Shown here: piece by piece, positions 22,548 through 32,677 of the stretch
How positions within the stretch are numbered: the stretch's first letter is position 1
How the letters are laid out: every line of letters begins with the position of its first letter
Origin: Elusimicrobiota bacterium
GTDB lineage: Bacteria; Elusimicrobiota; Elusimicrobia; UBA1565; UBA9628
Length of the DNA stretch: 48,778 bases
Direction: 5' to 3'
Assembly (NCBI GenBank): GCA_016234805.1
Contig: JACRNU010000014.1
Coordinates: forward strand, 1 to 48,778
Notes under the pieces: model-generated
Told to the model about the DNA's origin: nothing
Databases searched by the model: none
Seen by the model: the letters and a program-made list of their open reading frames with translations, nothing else
Translations under genes and position numbers: made by a program

Positions 22548-24684
22548 GCTCGCCGGCCTCGCGGTCCTCGCGGCGTCCGTGACGGCCTCGGCGCAGCAGC
22601 TGCCGGTCTCCGACGTGGCCGAATCCCTGTCCCTGGCCAACCGCGCCTTCCTCGAGGGCCGGTTCGACGAGTCGCGCAAGCACTATCGCTACCTCTCGAC
22701 TCTGGGCATCAAGTCCCCGGATCCGGACCCCGACATCGCGATCCTCCACAGGGACATGGCTGAGCCGGACTCGGCCCTGCCGGTCTGGACCAAGGTGTCG
22801 CTCCCGGAGGGCGCGGACGGCTTCGTCTGGAACCAGCGGGCCTGGTCCTACCTCGCGCTGGGCGACTCCCGGGAGGCGTCCGCGGCCTTCCGCAAGTCCC
22901 TCGACATCTCCACCGCCGCCTCCATGCAGGCCGAGGCCAACATCGGCCTGGCCCTGTCCTCCATCCGCGACGACCACCCCAAGGCCGCCATGGCGCCGCT
23001 CAAGGAGGCCTGGCTGCAGGGGCCCTACATCCTTCCCTTAGCCGCCCACCTCACCGGCCTGGCGAAGCTCGCCGTGGACGACAAGCAAGCGTCCCTGGAG
23101 TATCTCGGCCAGGCCGTGAACCGCGATCCCCTCAACCTCGAAGCGCTCAAGGACCTCGCCAAGCTCTCGGCCCGCGTGGGGGAGGGCCTGAAAGCCTGGC
23201 ACTACTACCAATCCATCCTCCGTATCGACCCCGCGGATGAGGACTCGGCGTCGAAAGCCGAGAAGGCCTCCCGCACGATCGTGGGCGATCCCAAGCGCCT
23301 CGTCCCGGTCAGACGCCTCTCCCGGCCCTTCCTCGATCCCGCGGGCAAGGGTCTCGCCGCGCCGTCGGAGACCAAGGAACGGGTCCGGGTCGCGCTCTTC
23401 GCCGGGGAGGGCGGCGAACCGGCCCACCTCCTGCGCACCTACTTCATGACCAACGCGCCCTTCCAGGTCGTGGCCCGGGAGGACGAGGTCATCCGCGACA
23501 TCCCCGCCGGCGGGGTGCAATGGGAGATCATCTTCCGCGAGGAATCCAATCTCGTGGAGGTGCGCGACACGGCCCACATCCTCCAGTACACGTCCAAGCA
23601 GCCCTTCCGCATCGTGCCCCAGCCGCGGGGCGGTTCGGTGCTCATCAAGAGCGCTGAGATGCGCGGCACAGCGGTCGGAGACCCGGGCGACCGCGAGTTG
23701 CGGGGCACGATCGAGGTCGTGCCCACGCCCTACGGATTCGTGCTCGTCAATGACCTGCCCCTCGAAGACTATCTGTACGGCGCGGTCTCGGCATCGATGC
23801 CGCCCGGCGCCCCGATCGAGGCCTACAAGGCCCAGGCGGTCGCGTCCCGGACGAAGACCATGTGGGCCAAGGCCCACCCGGTCGGGGGGCCGTTCCCGCA
23901 CGACCTCTGCGACGCGGCCCACTGCCAGCGCTACATCGGCCTCAACTCCGAGACCGCCGCGGCCGTGCAGGCGGTGGCCCAGACCGAGGGGAGCTTCCTG
24001 CGCCACCTCAACGGGATGCTCGCCGAGGTCCGGCAGCACGCGCATTGCGGCGGGGTGACGGAGGCGGGGCCGGACCTCCTCTCGCACCTGCGCCCCGTCT
24101 CGGACGGGCCCGGACCCGCGCCGCGCCTCGACAGCCCCGAATCGCTCGAGCGCTGGCTCCACTCGGCCCCTGCTTTCGACCGCTACTGCGACCAGGGAGG
24201 ACTGACCCCGGCGGTCGAGGCCCGGTGGATCCGCATCCTCGACGCCAAGGAGGTCACCGGCAGGGCGCGGCGCCTGCGCGAGATCGGCAAGGTCCGACAC
24301 CTGCGCGCGCTCAAGCGCTCCCCGAGCGGCAGGATCCTGTCCCTGGAGGTCGTGGGCGCCTCGGACACCCTCGTCCTCAACGGTCCCGAGGCCATCGGGT
24401 CCGTGCTCTCCCCCGGGTCGCTCCGGTCGACCCTTTTCACGATCCTGCCCCTCTACGCGGGCCGCACCCCGACCCACTTCATCCTGTGGGGAGCGGGCAC
24501 CGGGAGCGGGCTGGGGATGTGCAAGGCCGGCGCCATCGGCCAGGCGAGCATCGGCAGGAAATACCACGAGATCCTTTCGCACTACTTCCCAGGGCTCGTG
24601 CTCTGGAGCCCGAGGGCAAGGGAGTTCAAGCCGCAGGCGGCCCCGTCCAAGAAGCGCAAAGCCCGCCGGGCCAAGCGCTCCTAG
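22516..24684 (+). CDS. SpoIID/LytB-domain secreted protein with N-terminal TPR-like region
   Basis: 722 residues: signal peptide (LKLAGLAVLAASVTASA), TPR-like helices (about 35-250), and a SpoIID domain with NDLPLEDYLYGAV, APIEAYKAQAVASRTKTMWAK and CDAAHCQRYIG. SpoIID proteins cleave denuded peptidoglycan glycans. Here the usual S-E-M-P around the catalytic Glu reads A-S-M-P, so the key glutamate is replaced by Ser. A basic tail (KKRKARRAKRS) ends the protein. Start: ATG at 22516 or 22531, both inside the end of the previous gene. The following glycosyltransferase starts about 9 nt after the stop. Confidence 0.85.
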   Translation: MAPSPMGLPLKLAGLAVLAASVTASAQQLPVSDVAESLSLANRAFLEGRFDESRKHYRYLSTLGIKSPDPDPDIAILHRDMAEPDSALPVWTKVSLPEGADGFVWNQRAWSYLALGDSREASAAFRKSLDISTAASMQAEANIGLALSSIRDDHPKAAMAPLKEAWLQGPYILPLAAHLTGLAKLAVDDKQASLEYLGQAVNRDPLNLEALKDLAKLSARVGEGLKAWHYYQSILRIDPADEDSASKAEKASRTIVGDPKRLVPVRRLSRPFLDPAGKGLAAPSETKERVRVALFAGEGGEPAHLLRTYFMTNAPFQVVAREDEVIRDIPAGGVQWEIIFREESNLVEVRDTAHILQYTSKQPFRIVPQPRGGSVLIKSAEMRGTAVGDPGDRELRGTIEVVPTPYGFVLVNDLPLEDYLYGAVSASMPPGAPIEAYKAQAVASRTKTMWAKAHPVGGPFPHDLCDAAHCQRYIGLNSETAAAVQAVAQTEGSFLRHLNGMLAEVRQHAHCGGVTEAGPDLLSHLRPVSDGPGPAPRLDSPESLERWLHSAPAFDRYCDQGGLTPAVEARWIRILDAKEVTGRARRLREIGKVRHLRALKRSPSGRILSLEVVGASDTLVLNGPEAIGSVLSPGSLRSTLFTILPLYAGRTPTHFILWGAGTGSGLGMCKAGAIGQASIGRKYHEILSHYFPGLVLWSPRAREFKPQAAPSKKRKARRAKRS

Positions 24685-24693
24685 GAGATCAGG

Positions 24694-25848
24694 CTGGCTT
24701 CCCGAATCAAGGTCATCCATGTCATCACGCGCCTCGACCTGGGCGGCGCCCAGGGCAACACCATCTACACGGCCCGCCATCTCGACCCGGAACGCTTCGA
24801 CGCCGTCCTGGCCGCGGGCCCGGGCGGCGTCCTCGACGCGGAGGCCGCCGCGAGCGCCCCGCCTCGCACGGTCTTCCTCACCGAGCTCGTCCGCGAGGTC
24901 AGCCCGGTCCGGGACCTCGCCGCGCTCCGCGCCCTGACCCGGCTGTTCCGGACGGAACGGCCCGATGTGGTGCACACGCACAGTTCCAAGGCAGGGGTCC
25001 TCGGCCGTCTTGCCGCGCGGCTCGCCGGCGTCAAGGCCGTGGTCCACACCTACCACGGCTTCGGATTCCACGACTTCATGCCCGCTCCCCTGCGGTGGCT
25101 CTACGCCTTCATCGAGAGGAGCTGCTGCCGGCTGGCCCTTCGCACGGTCTTCGTCTCCCGGGCCAACGTCGACTACGCCCTGCGCCACGGCCTCGTGAAG
25201 CCGGGCTCCGAGGTCCTCATCCGGTCCGGCATCAAGCTCTCGGAGTTCCCGGCGCGGGCGGACAAGGCGGCCGTGCTGTCCTCCGTGGGATTGGCCGGCA
25301 AGAAGCTCCTGGTCACCTCGGTCGGCAACCTCAAGCCCCAGAAGAACCCGGAAGGCTTCGTGGCCCTGGCCGAGTCCCTGGCACACGAGTTTCCGACCGC
25401 GGGTTTCCTTTTTGTGGGCGACGGTCCCCTGCGCCCATCCCTCGAAGCCCGGATCAAGGCCTCCGGCCTCGGGGGCTCCGTGGCCTTGGCCGGCTGGCGG
25501 CGCGACATTGCCCAGATCCTCGCGGCGAGCGACGCCTTCGTGCTGACCTCCCTGTGGGAAGGCCTGCCCCGTGCCCTGCTCGAGGCCATGGCCACGGGAT
25601 TGACCTGCGTCTGCCACGCCGCCGACGGCGTGACCGACGTGCTCAAGGACGGGGAGAACGGCTTCCTCGTCCCCCCCGGGGACTCAGCCCTGCTCACCCG
25701 GCGCGTCCGGGAGGCACTCGGCGACGCGGGGCTGCGCCGCAGGCTCGGAGAGGCCGCCCGCCGCTCCCTCTCCGCGGAGTTCGACATCGACCGCATGGTC
25801 CGCCGGCAGGAGGAGCTCTACATCGACCTGTTGCGCGACGGCCGCTAA
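24694..25848 (+). CDS. GT4-family glycosyltransferase with apparent CTG start
   Basis: 384 residues. The N-terminal Rossmann domain reads IKVIHVITRLDLGGAQGNT, then VVHTHSSKAGVLGRLAARLAG and HTYHGFGFHDF; the C-terminal domain has the GT4 donor-site pattern NLKPQKNPEGFVALAESL, GDGPLR and LTSLWEGLPRALLEAMATG. The first in-frame ATG/GTG/TTG is at 24964-24969, far inside the conserved domain. AGGAG at 24683-24687 is correctly spaced before a CTG at 24694, directly ahead of the conserved first strand, so CTG is the likely start. It uses a nucleotide sugar to extend a cell-surface glycan; the sugar is unknown. Confidence 0.85.
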   Translation: MASRIKVIHVITRLDLGGAQGNTIYTARHLDPERFDAVLAAGPGGVLDAEAAASAPPRTVFLTELVREVSPVRDLAALRALTRLFRTERPDVVHTHSSKAGVLGRLAARLAGVKAVVHTYHGFGFHDFMPAPLRWLYAFIERSCCRLALRTVFVSRANVDYALRHGLVKPGSEVLIRSGIKLSEFPARADKAAVLSSVGLAGKKLLVTSVGNLKPQKNPEGFVALAESLAHEFPTAGFLFVGDGPLRPSLEARIKASGLGGSVALAGWRRDIAQILAASDAFVLTSLWEGLPRALLEAMATGLTCVCHAADGVTDVLKDGENGFLVPPGDSALLTRRVREALGDAGLRRRLGEAARRSLSAEFDIDRMVRRQEELYIDLLRDGR

Positions 25849-25858
25849 TTGATACAAT
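25831..25858 (+). promoter_or_regulatory. Promoter of icd
   Basis: -35 TTGCGC (25831-25836, inside the end of the glycosyltransferase gene), 16-bp spacer, -10 TACAAT (25853-25858). The leader carries AAGGAG 12-13 nt before the ATG at 25913. Confidence 0.5.
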
Positions 25859-26213
25859 CAACGGGGCTGGTGACAGCGGCGAGCGCTTCAACTCATAAGG
25901 AGACGGAATAACATGAACTTTAAGAACATCAAGGTTCCCCAAGGGGACAAGATCGGCTACAAGAACGGCAAGGTGGAGACCCCGGACCATCCCATCGTGC
26001 CCTACTTCGTGGGCGACGGCACGGGCCCGGACATCTGGAGGGCGACGCAGGTGGTCCTCGATGCCGCGGTCGAGAAGGCCTACGGAGGCAAGCGCAAGAT
26101 CGCCTGGATGGAGGTCTACGCGGGCCTCGAGGCCATCAAGCGCTACGGCAAGGACACCCCTCTCCCCGAGGAGACGCTTTCGGCTTTCAAGGAGTTCCGG
26201 GTCGCAGAACGAC

Positions 26214-27209
<996 letters not shown>

Positions 27210-27225
27210 ACAGCGGGGCATCGAC

Positions 27226-27257
27226 AGCGCGGCAAGGGGGGAACCCCTTGCCGCGCT
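27226..27257. other. Perfect 14-bp hairpin between icd and the GT2 gene
   Basis: AGCGCGGCAAGGGG (27226-27239), loop GGAA, CCCCTTGCCGCGCT (27244-27257). There is no U run after it, so it may be a Rho-independent terminator without a tail, an mRNA 3'-end stabiliser for icd, or a repeat. The GT2 start codon follows 13 nt later. Confidence 0.7.
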
Positions 27258-27270
27258 CGTCAACCCACCC

Positions 27271-28254
27271 ATGGCGGAACAACCCAAACCCTGCAGGCTC
27301 AGCGTCATCGTGCCGGTCTTCAACGAGGAGGAATGCCTCGACCGGCTGGCCGAGGACCTCCTGGGCGCCCTCAAGGACATCCCCGGGGAGCACGAGATCA
27401 TCCTGGTCGACGACGGGTCCACGGACCGCTCCTTCGACATCATCTCGGAGCTGGCGAACAGCCGCCCGGGCGTCGTCGGCATCCGCTTGGGACGCAACGC
27501 GGGCCAGACCGCGGCCCTCTCCGCCGGCATCTCGGAGGCCCGGGGGGAGATCATCGTCTGCATCGACGCCGACCTCCAGAACGACCCGAAGGACATCAAG
27601 ACCCTCCTGGCAAAGATGGACGAGGGCTTTGACGTGGTCAGCGGCTGGCGCAAGGACCGGCAGGACCCCTGGATCACACGCCGGGTGCCCTCACAGACCG
27701 CCAACTGGCTCATCTCCCGGATCACCGGCGTCCACCTGCACGACTACGGGTGCACCCTCAAGGCCTACCGCGGCTCCTACCTCAAGCCCCTGCGCCTCTA
27801 CGGCGAGATGCACCGCTTCATCCCGGCTCTCTCGGGCTTCCTCGGGGCCAGGATCGCGGAGGTCCCGGTCCGCCACCACGCCCGCACCCTGGGGGTTTCC
27901 AAGTACGGGCTCTCGCGGACCTTCAAGGTCATGCTGGACCTGCTGACCGTCAAGTTCATGTCCGCCTACATGGCCAAGCCCATCTACCTTTTCGGAGGAT
28001 GGGGCCTAGCGATGGGGCTTCTCGGCGGGGTCCTGGCCTCCTTCACCCTGTACCAGCGGTTCTTCCATCACATCTTCGTGAAGGACCAGCCGTTGTTCCA
28101 GATCTCGATCTTCCTCGGCATGGTCGGGGTCCAGATGATCCTGATGGGCCTGCTGGCCGAGATCCTCATCAGGGTCTATTTCGACATCAAGGACAAGAAG
28201 GCCTACTTCATCAAGGACCTGGTAGGCCGCTCACCAGTAAGACCATTGACTTAA
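27271..28254 (+). CDS. GT2 glycosyltransferase with C-terminal membrane helices (DPM1/GtrB/ArnC-like)
   Basis: 327 residues. The GT-A domain has LSVIVPVFNEEECLDRL, ILVDDGSTDRS, GRNAGQTAALSAGI, and IDADLQNDPKDI with the metal-binding DAD. Two long membrane helices (about 232-262 and 270-300) follow. This is the polyprenyl-phosphate glycosyltransferase arrangement: a sugar is placed on undecaprenyl phosphate at the inner face of the membrane. It could supply GT-C enzymes such as the truncated one at 122-952. The last codons overlap the -35 box of the rpmF promoter. Confidence 0.92.
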   Translation: MAEQPKPCRLSVIVPVFNEEECLDRLAEDLLGALKDIPGEHEIILVDDGSTDRSFDIISELANSRPGVVGIRLGRNAGQTAALSAGISEARGEIIVCIDADLQNDPKDIKTLLAKMDEGFDVVSGWRKDRQDPWITRRVPSQTANWLISRITGVHLHDYGCTLKAYRGSYLKPLRLYGEMHRFIPALSGFLGARIAEVPVRHHARTLGVSKYGLSRTFKVMLDLLTVKFMSAYMAKPIYLFGGWGLAMGLLGGVLASFTLYQRFFHHIFVKDQPLFQISIFLGMVGVQMILMGLLAEILIRVYFDIKDKKAYFIKDLVGRSPVRPLT

Positions 28255-28274
28255 TCAAGCCAACTAAATAGAAT
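28246..28274 (+). promoter_or_regulatory. Promoter of the rpmF-plsX cluster
   Basis: -35 TTGACT (28246-28251), exactly 17 bp, -10 TAGAAT (28269-28274). An AAGGAA ribosome site precedes the rpmF ATG at 28300. The start site should be near 28281. Confidence 0.75.
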
Positions 28275-28299
28275 TCTGGGCGCTAATTAAGGAAACTAT

Positions 28300-28536
28300 A
28301 TGCCTAATCCAAAAAGAAAACACACTAGGTCGCGCCGCGACAGCCGCAGATCCGCCAACTGGAAGCTCGAACCCCTGTCCCTGAGCACCTGCAGCAACCC
28401 TGCTTGCGGGAAGCTCGTCCGGCCCCATACCGTCTGCCCTGAGTGCGGCTGGTACGGCGGCAAGCTCGTGCTGGCCCCGAAGACGAAGAAGGCCAAGCGC
28501 GGCGAAGGCGGACAGCAGGGCGAAGAGAAGAAATAA
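28300..28536 (+). CDS. rpmF: 50S ribosomal protein bL32
   Basis: 78 residues. PNPKRKHTRSRRDSRRS at the start is the standard bL32 N-terminus, and the zinc ribbon cysteines are present (CSNPACGKLVRPHTVCPECG). A charged Lys/Glu/Gly tail extends it beyond the usual length of about 60. It leads the conserved rpmF-plsX-fab cluster, as in many bacteria, coupling ribosome and lipid synthesis. Confidence 0.96.
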   Translation: MPNPKRKHTRSRRDSRRSANWKLEPLSLSTCSNPACGKLVRPHTVCPECGWYGGKLVLAPKTKKAKRGEGGQQGEEKK

Positions 28537-28551
28537 GACGGGCAAGGCCTC

Positions 28552-28605
28552 ATGAAACGGCATCAGCCCCCCCACTACTCGCCCCCCCGCAGGGGGGGCG
28601 AGTAG
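28552..28605 (+). CDS. Possible 17-residue leader peptide upstream of plsX
   Basis: An ATG frame (MKRHQPPHYSPPRRGGE) ends in a TAG one nucleotide before the plsX ATG. Most of it is the REP-like palindrome, so translating it would unfold the hairpin covering the plsX start. A weak purine site precedes it. It could be chance. Confidence 0.3.
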   Translation: MKRHQPPHYSPPRRGGE

Positions 28606-28606
28606 C
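28565..28606. repeat. REP-like palindrome immediately before the plsX start codon
   Basis: CTACTCGCCCCCCC (28575-28588), loop GCA, GGGGGGGCGAGTAG (28592-28605): a perfect 14-bp stem ending two bases before the ATG at 28607. Upstream AGCCCCCCC resembles the CCCCCTCA flank of the other two copies. The G-rich 3' arm is the only ribosome-site candidate for plsX. Confidence 0.8.
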
Positions 28607-29637
28607 ATGAAAATCGCGCTCGACGTCGCCGCGGGAGACGTCGGACTGTCGCCCAACATCGAGGGCGCCGTAGCCGCGGCATGCGCCGACGGGCAGGGAC
28701 AACTCGGACTCATCCTCGTGGGCCCGGCCCACGAGATCGAATCCGCCCTGGCCGCGCGGGGGGTCGCCCCCGGCGACCCCCGGTTCGAGATCGTCGACTC
28801 CCGAGAGCTCGTCGCCATGGGCGAGGAACCGTCCGCGGCCTGCCGCAACAAGCCCCACGCCTCCATCCTGGTCTGCGCCGAGCTCGTCGCCTCGGGCAGG
28901 GCGGCGGCCATGGTGTCGGCCGGGAACTCCGGGGCCACCATGGTGGCATCGCTCTGGCACCTCAAGCGCCTGCCCGACGTGCTGCGTCCCGCGATCGCGG
29001 TCCCGATCCCGACCGCCCGGGGGACCACGGTCCTCCTCGACGGGGGAGCCAACACCGAGTGCAAGCCCTGGCACCTGGTCCAATTCGGCATGATGGGCGC
29101 GATCTACGCGCGGCACGTCCTCCGGGTCGCCGAGCCCTCCGTCGGCATCCTCTCCAACGGCGAGGAGGATTCCAAGGGCAACGACCTCGTGCGCGAGGCC
29201 ATCCCGCTGCTCCGCTCGAGCGGACTGCGGTTCTTCGGCCCGGTGGAGGGGAGGGACCTCACCGCCGGCACCACGGACGTCGTGGTCTGCGACGGATTCA
29301 CGGGGAACGTGGTGGTCAAGACCATCGAGGGGACCGCGACGGTCATCATGGGACTCCTGAAGGGAGCCATCACCGGCTCCCTGCACAAGCTCGGAGCCCT
29401 CCTGCTCAAGAGCGCGTTCTCTTCCCTCAAGAAGAAGATGAGCTACGACGAATACGGCGGGGCCCCGCTCCTGGGGGTCAACGGGATCGTCGTCATCTGC
29501 CACGGCAAATCCAACGGCAAGGCGATCGCCAACGCCGTGCGCGCCGCCCGCTCCCTCGTGGAGGCCGGCGCGCTCTCCCAGATCACGCAATCGCTCGACG
29601 AGATGAAGCGCGTCCTCGAACCGGACGCCGCCAAGGC

Positions 29638-29641
<4 letters not shown>
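28607..29641 (+). CDS. plsX: Phosphate acyltransferase PlsX
   Basis: 344 residues. The N-terminus MKIALDVAAGD matches the PlsX start, followed by SAGNSGATMV, LLDGGANTECKPWHLVQF, GILSNGEEDSKGNDLV, VVCDGFTGNVVVKTIEG and LLGVNGIVVICHGKSN, all characteristic. It makes acyl-phosphate from acyl-ACP for phospholipid synthesis at the membrane surface. fabG overlaps its stop (ATGA), and rpmF is 70 nt upstream with the palindrome between. Confidence 0.96.
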
Positions 29642-30414
<773 letters not shown>

Positions 30415-30432
30415 GAGTGCACAGAGGAGAGC

Positions 30433-30678
30433 ATGACTGACACCAACGTCGCAGACCGCGTGAAGAAGATCATCGTCGAACAGCTGGGAGTGGACGCCAC
30501 CGAAGTGACGCCTCAGGCCCACTTCGTCAACGACCTCGGCGCAGACTCGCTCGACACCGTCGAGCTGGTGATGGCCCTCGAAGAGGAATTCGACATGGAG
30601 ATCCCCGACGAGCAGGCGGAGAAGATCCAGACCGTCGGCCATGCCATCGAGTACATCGGGGCCCACGCCAAGAAATAA
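30433..30678 (+). CDS. acpP: Acyl carrier protein
   Basis: 81 residues, acidic. The phosphopantetheine attachment Ser lies in [20 protein letters not shown]. It carries growing acyl chains for fatty acid synthesis. GAGGAG lies just before the ATG, and the gene is 18 bp after fabG. Confidence 0.97.
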   Translation: MTDTNVADRVKKIIVEQLGVDATEVTPQAHFVNDLGADSLDTVELVMALEEEFDMEIPDEQAEKIQTVGHAIEYIGAHAKK

Positions 30679-30691
30679 CCCCTGCGGCGGG

Positions 30692-30780
30692 AGGTCCCGG
30701 GGACGGCCGCATCGGCCGGCCCCGGGATACACCGGCCGACCGGCTCAGCGGGCCTCCGGCACCGGCCGGGGGCCTTTGGC
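30692..30780. other. Strongly structured GC-rich leader between acpP and rnc
   Basis: TCCCGGGG (30695-30702) pairs with CCCCGGGA (30720-30727), and inside it GGCCG (30705-30709) pairs with CGGCC (30713-30717), giving a stem of 13 pairs with a small internal loop. Several more GGCC/CCGG blocks up to 30780 can pair with each other. There is no T run. It lies directly in front of the RNase III start codon. Confidence 0.6.
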
Positions 30781-31440
30781 ATGACAAAGCCCTTGGAAGA
30801 GGCCGTCGGCTATCATTTCAAGGATCCCTCCCTGCTGCGTGAGGCGCTGTCCCACCGCTCCTATGCGTCGGAGTCCCGCACCGACATCTACAACGAGCGG
30901 CTCGAGTTCCTGGGCGACAGCATCCTTTCCGCCGCGGTGGCGCACCACTGCTACGTGAGCTTTCCCGACGAACGCGAGGGAACCCTCTCCAAGATCAGGT
31001 CCCAGCTCGTCTCCCGCGGCAGCCTCGCCCAGTGGGCCAAGAAGCTCGATCTAGGCTCGCACCTCCTTCTGGGGGTGGGGGAGGACAACTCCGGAGGCCG
31101 CGCCCGGGCGAGCGTGCTGGCCAACGCACTGGAAGCGCTCATCGGAGCGATCTTCCTCGACGGAGGCTATGCCGGGGCGGCCGGCTTCATCAAGCGCTGG
31201 TGCCGCTTGGAGCTCCGCGGCCTCGAAGAGACCGATTACAAGAGCCGGCTGCAGGAAGTCCTGCAGCGGAAGCACAAGCAGACCCCGACCTACGAGCTGT
31301 TGGAGTCCGTCGGACCCGACCACGATCGGACGTTTTCCATCGTGGTCCGGCTGGCCCACCGCACCCTGGGCCGCGGCACAGGAAAGAGCAAGAAGGAGGC
31401 CGAGCAGGCGGCAGCCCGTTCGGCCCTGGAGACAATCTAA
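30781..31440 (+). CDS. rnc: Ribonuclease III
   Basis: 219 residues. The catalytic signature is NERLEFLGDSILSAAVA, and the second acidic pair is in NALEALIGAIFLDGG. A dsRNA-binding domain follows (YKSRLQEVLQRKHKQTPTYEL ... GKSKKEAEQAAARSALE). It processes rRNA and other double-stranded RNA in the cytoplasm. The position after acpP is the standard order in many bacteria. No clear ribosome site precedes the ATG, only the structured spacer. Confidence 0.96.
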   Translation: MTKPLEEAVGYHFKDPSLLREALSHRSYASESRTDIYNERLEFLGDSILSAAVAHHCYVSFPDEREGTLSKIRSQLVSRGSLAQWAKKLDLGSHLLLGVGEDNSGGRARASVLANALEALIGAIFLDGGYAGAAGFIKRWCRLELRGLEETDYKSRLQEVLQRKHKQTPTYELLESVGPDHDRTFSIVVRLAHRTLGRGTGKSKKEAEQAAARSALETI

Positions 31441-31444
31441 TCCC

Positions 31445-32677
31445 ATGGATTATCAACTCACCGACACCCAGCAGATGATCGTCGACCTGTGCGGCAAGAT
31501 CGCCGATGAGAAGATCAAGCCCGTCCGCGCCCACTACGACGAGACCGAGGAGTTCCCCTGGCCCATCGTCGACGAGCTGCGCAAGGCCGACATCTTCGGC
31601 GTCTATCTCCCGGAGAAGTACGGCGGCCTGGGCGGCATGAATTTCGAGCAGGCCCTGGCCTTCGAGGCCCTAGCTAGGGCCTGCGCCGGCATCGCCCTCT
31701 CCTCCGGGGCCTCGGGCCTGTGCGGCCTGCCCATCCTCCTCTTCGGAACCGCGGATCAGCGCCGGAAGTTCCTCCCGGACATGGCGTCCGGCAAGCGGCT
31801 CGGCGCCTTCTCCCTGACCGAGCCCGACGCCGGCTCCGACGCGATGTCCATCAAGTGCAGCGCGAAGCTCGAAGGCGACCACTACGTCCTCAACGGGGTC
31901 AAGAATTTCTGCTCGGGCGCGGAGGTCGCCGAGATCTACACCATCTTCGCGACGGTCAACCCCGCTCGCGGCGCCCGCGGCATCAGCGCGTTCCTCGTCG
32001 AGAAGGGCACGCCGGGATTCTCCTTCGGCAAGAAGGAGTTGAAGATGGGCATCCGCGCCAACCCCACCTACGAGCTCGTGTTCAAGGACTGCCGCATCCC
32101 CAAGGCCAACCTCCTCTACAAGGAAGGCTACGGCCTCCATGTCGCCCAGGTGACTTTCGACAATTCCCGCACCGGCGTGGCCGCCCAGGCCCTCGGCATC
32201 GCCCAGGGAGCGCTCGAGGAGACCCTCTCCTACATCCGCATGCGCAAGCAGTTCGGCCAGACCATCGCGAGCTTCCAGGCCATCGGGCACATGCTCGCGG
32301 ACTGCGGCACGGCCATCGAGGCGGCGCGGGCCCTGCTCTACTCGACCACCCGGGCCATGGACAAGGCGCTCCAGCCCGCCGTGGCCAAGGCCCTTGAGAG
32401 CGGGACCATCGTATACGACGAGATGAACGATCTGAAGGTCCGACGGTGGACCAAGGAATCGGCCATGTGCAAAGTGTTCTGCTCCGACACGGCCATGCGG
32501 GTGACGGTGGATTGCGTCCAGATGTGCGGCGGCATCGGCTACATGCGCGATTTCCCGATCGAGAAATACATGCGCGACGCCAAGATCACCCAGATCTACG
32601 AGGGCACCAATCAGATCCAGCGCAACGAGATCTCGATGATGATGGTGAAGGAAGCCGCTTCCGCTCAGAAGCGGTAG
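31445..32677 (+). CDS. Acyl-CoA dehydrogenase
   Basis: 410 residues. Family motifs include LPEKYGGLGGMNFEQALAFE, GAFSLTEPDAGSDAMSIKC (FAD/acyl binding), SRTGVAAQALGIAQGALEE and QTIASFQAIGHMLAD. The catalytic base is Glu386 in IYEGTNQIQR, the short/medium-chain position. It oxidises an acyl-CoA and passes electrons to ETF. It begins 4 nt after the rnc stop, so it is in the same transcript as the lipid cluster. Its 3' end overlaps the convergent PorV-like gene by 13 nt. Confidence 0.94.
   Translation: MDYQLTDTQQMIVDLCGKIADEKIKPVRAHYDETEEFPWPIVDELRKADIFGVYLPEKYGGLGGMNFEQALAFEALARACAGIALSSGASGLCGLPILLFGTADQRRKFLPDMASGKRLGAFSLTEPDAGSDAMSIKCSAKLEGDHYVLNGVKNFCSGAEVAEIYTIFATVNPARGARGISAFLVEKGTPGFSFGKKELKMGIRANPTYELVFKDCRIPKANLLYKEGYGLHVAQVTFDNSRTGVAAQALGIAQGALEETLSYIRMRKQFGQTIASFQAIGHMLADCGTAIEAARALLYSTTRAMDKALQPAVAKALESGTIVYDEMNDLKVRRWTKESAMCKVFCSDTAMRVTVDCVQMCGGIGYMRDFPIEKYMRDAKITQIYEGTNQIQRNEISMMMVKEAASAQKR

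Noticed and set aside
24967-25848. Shorter glycosyltransferase starting at the GTG at 24967
   Set aside because: It would lose the first Rossmann strands that are clearly encoded and conserved upstream.
27226-27257. Rho-independent terminator
   Set aside because: The stem is strong but no T run follows on either strand; kept only as an unassigned hairpin.
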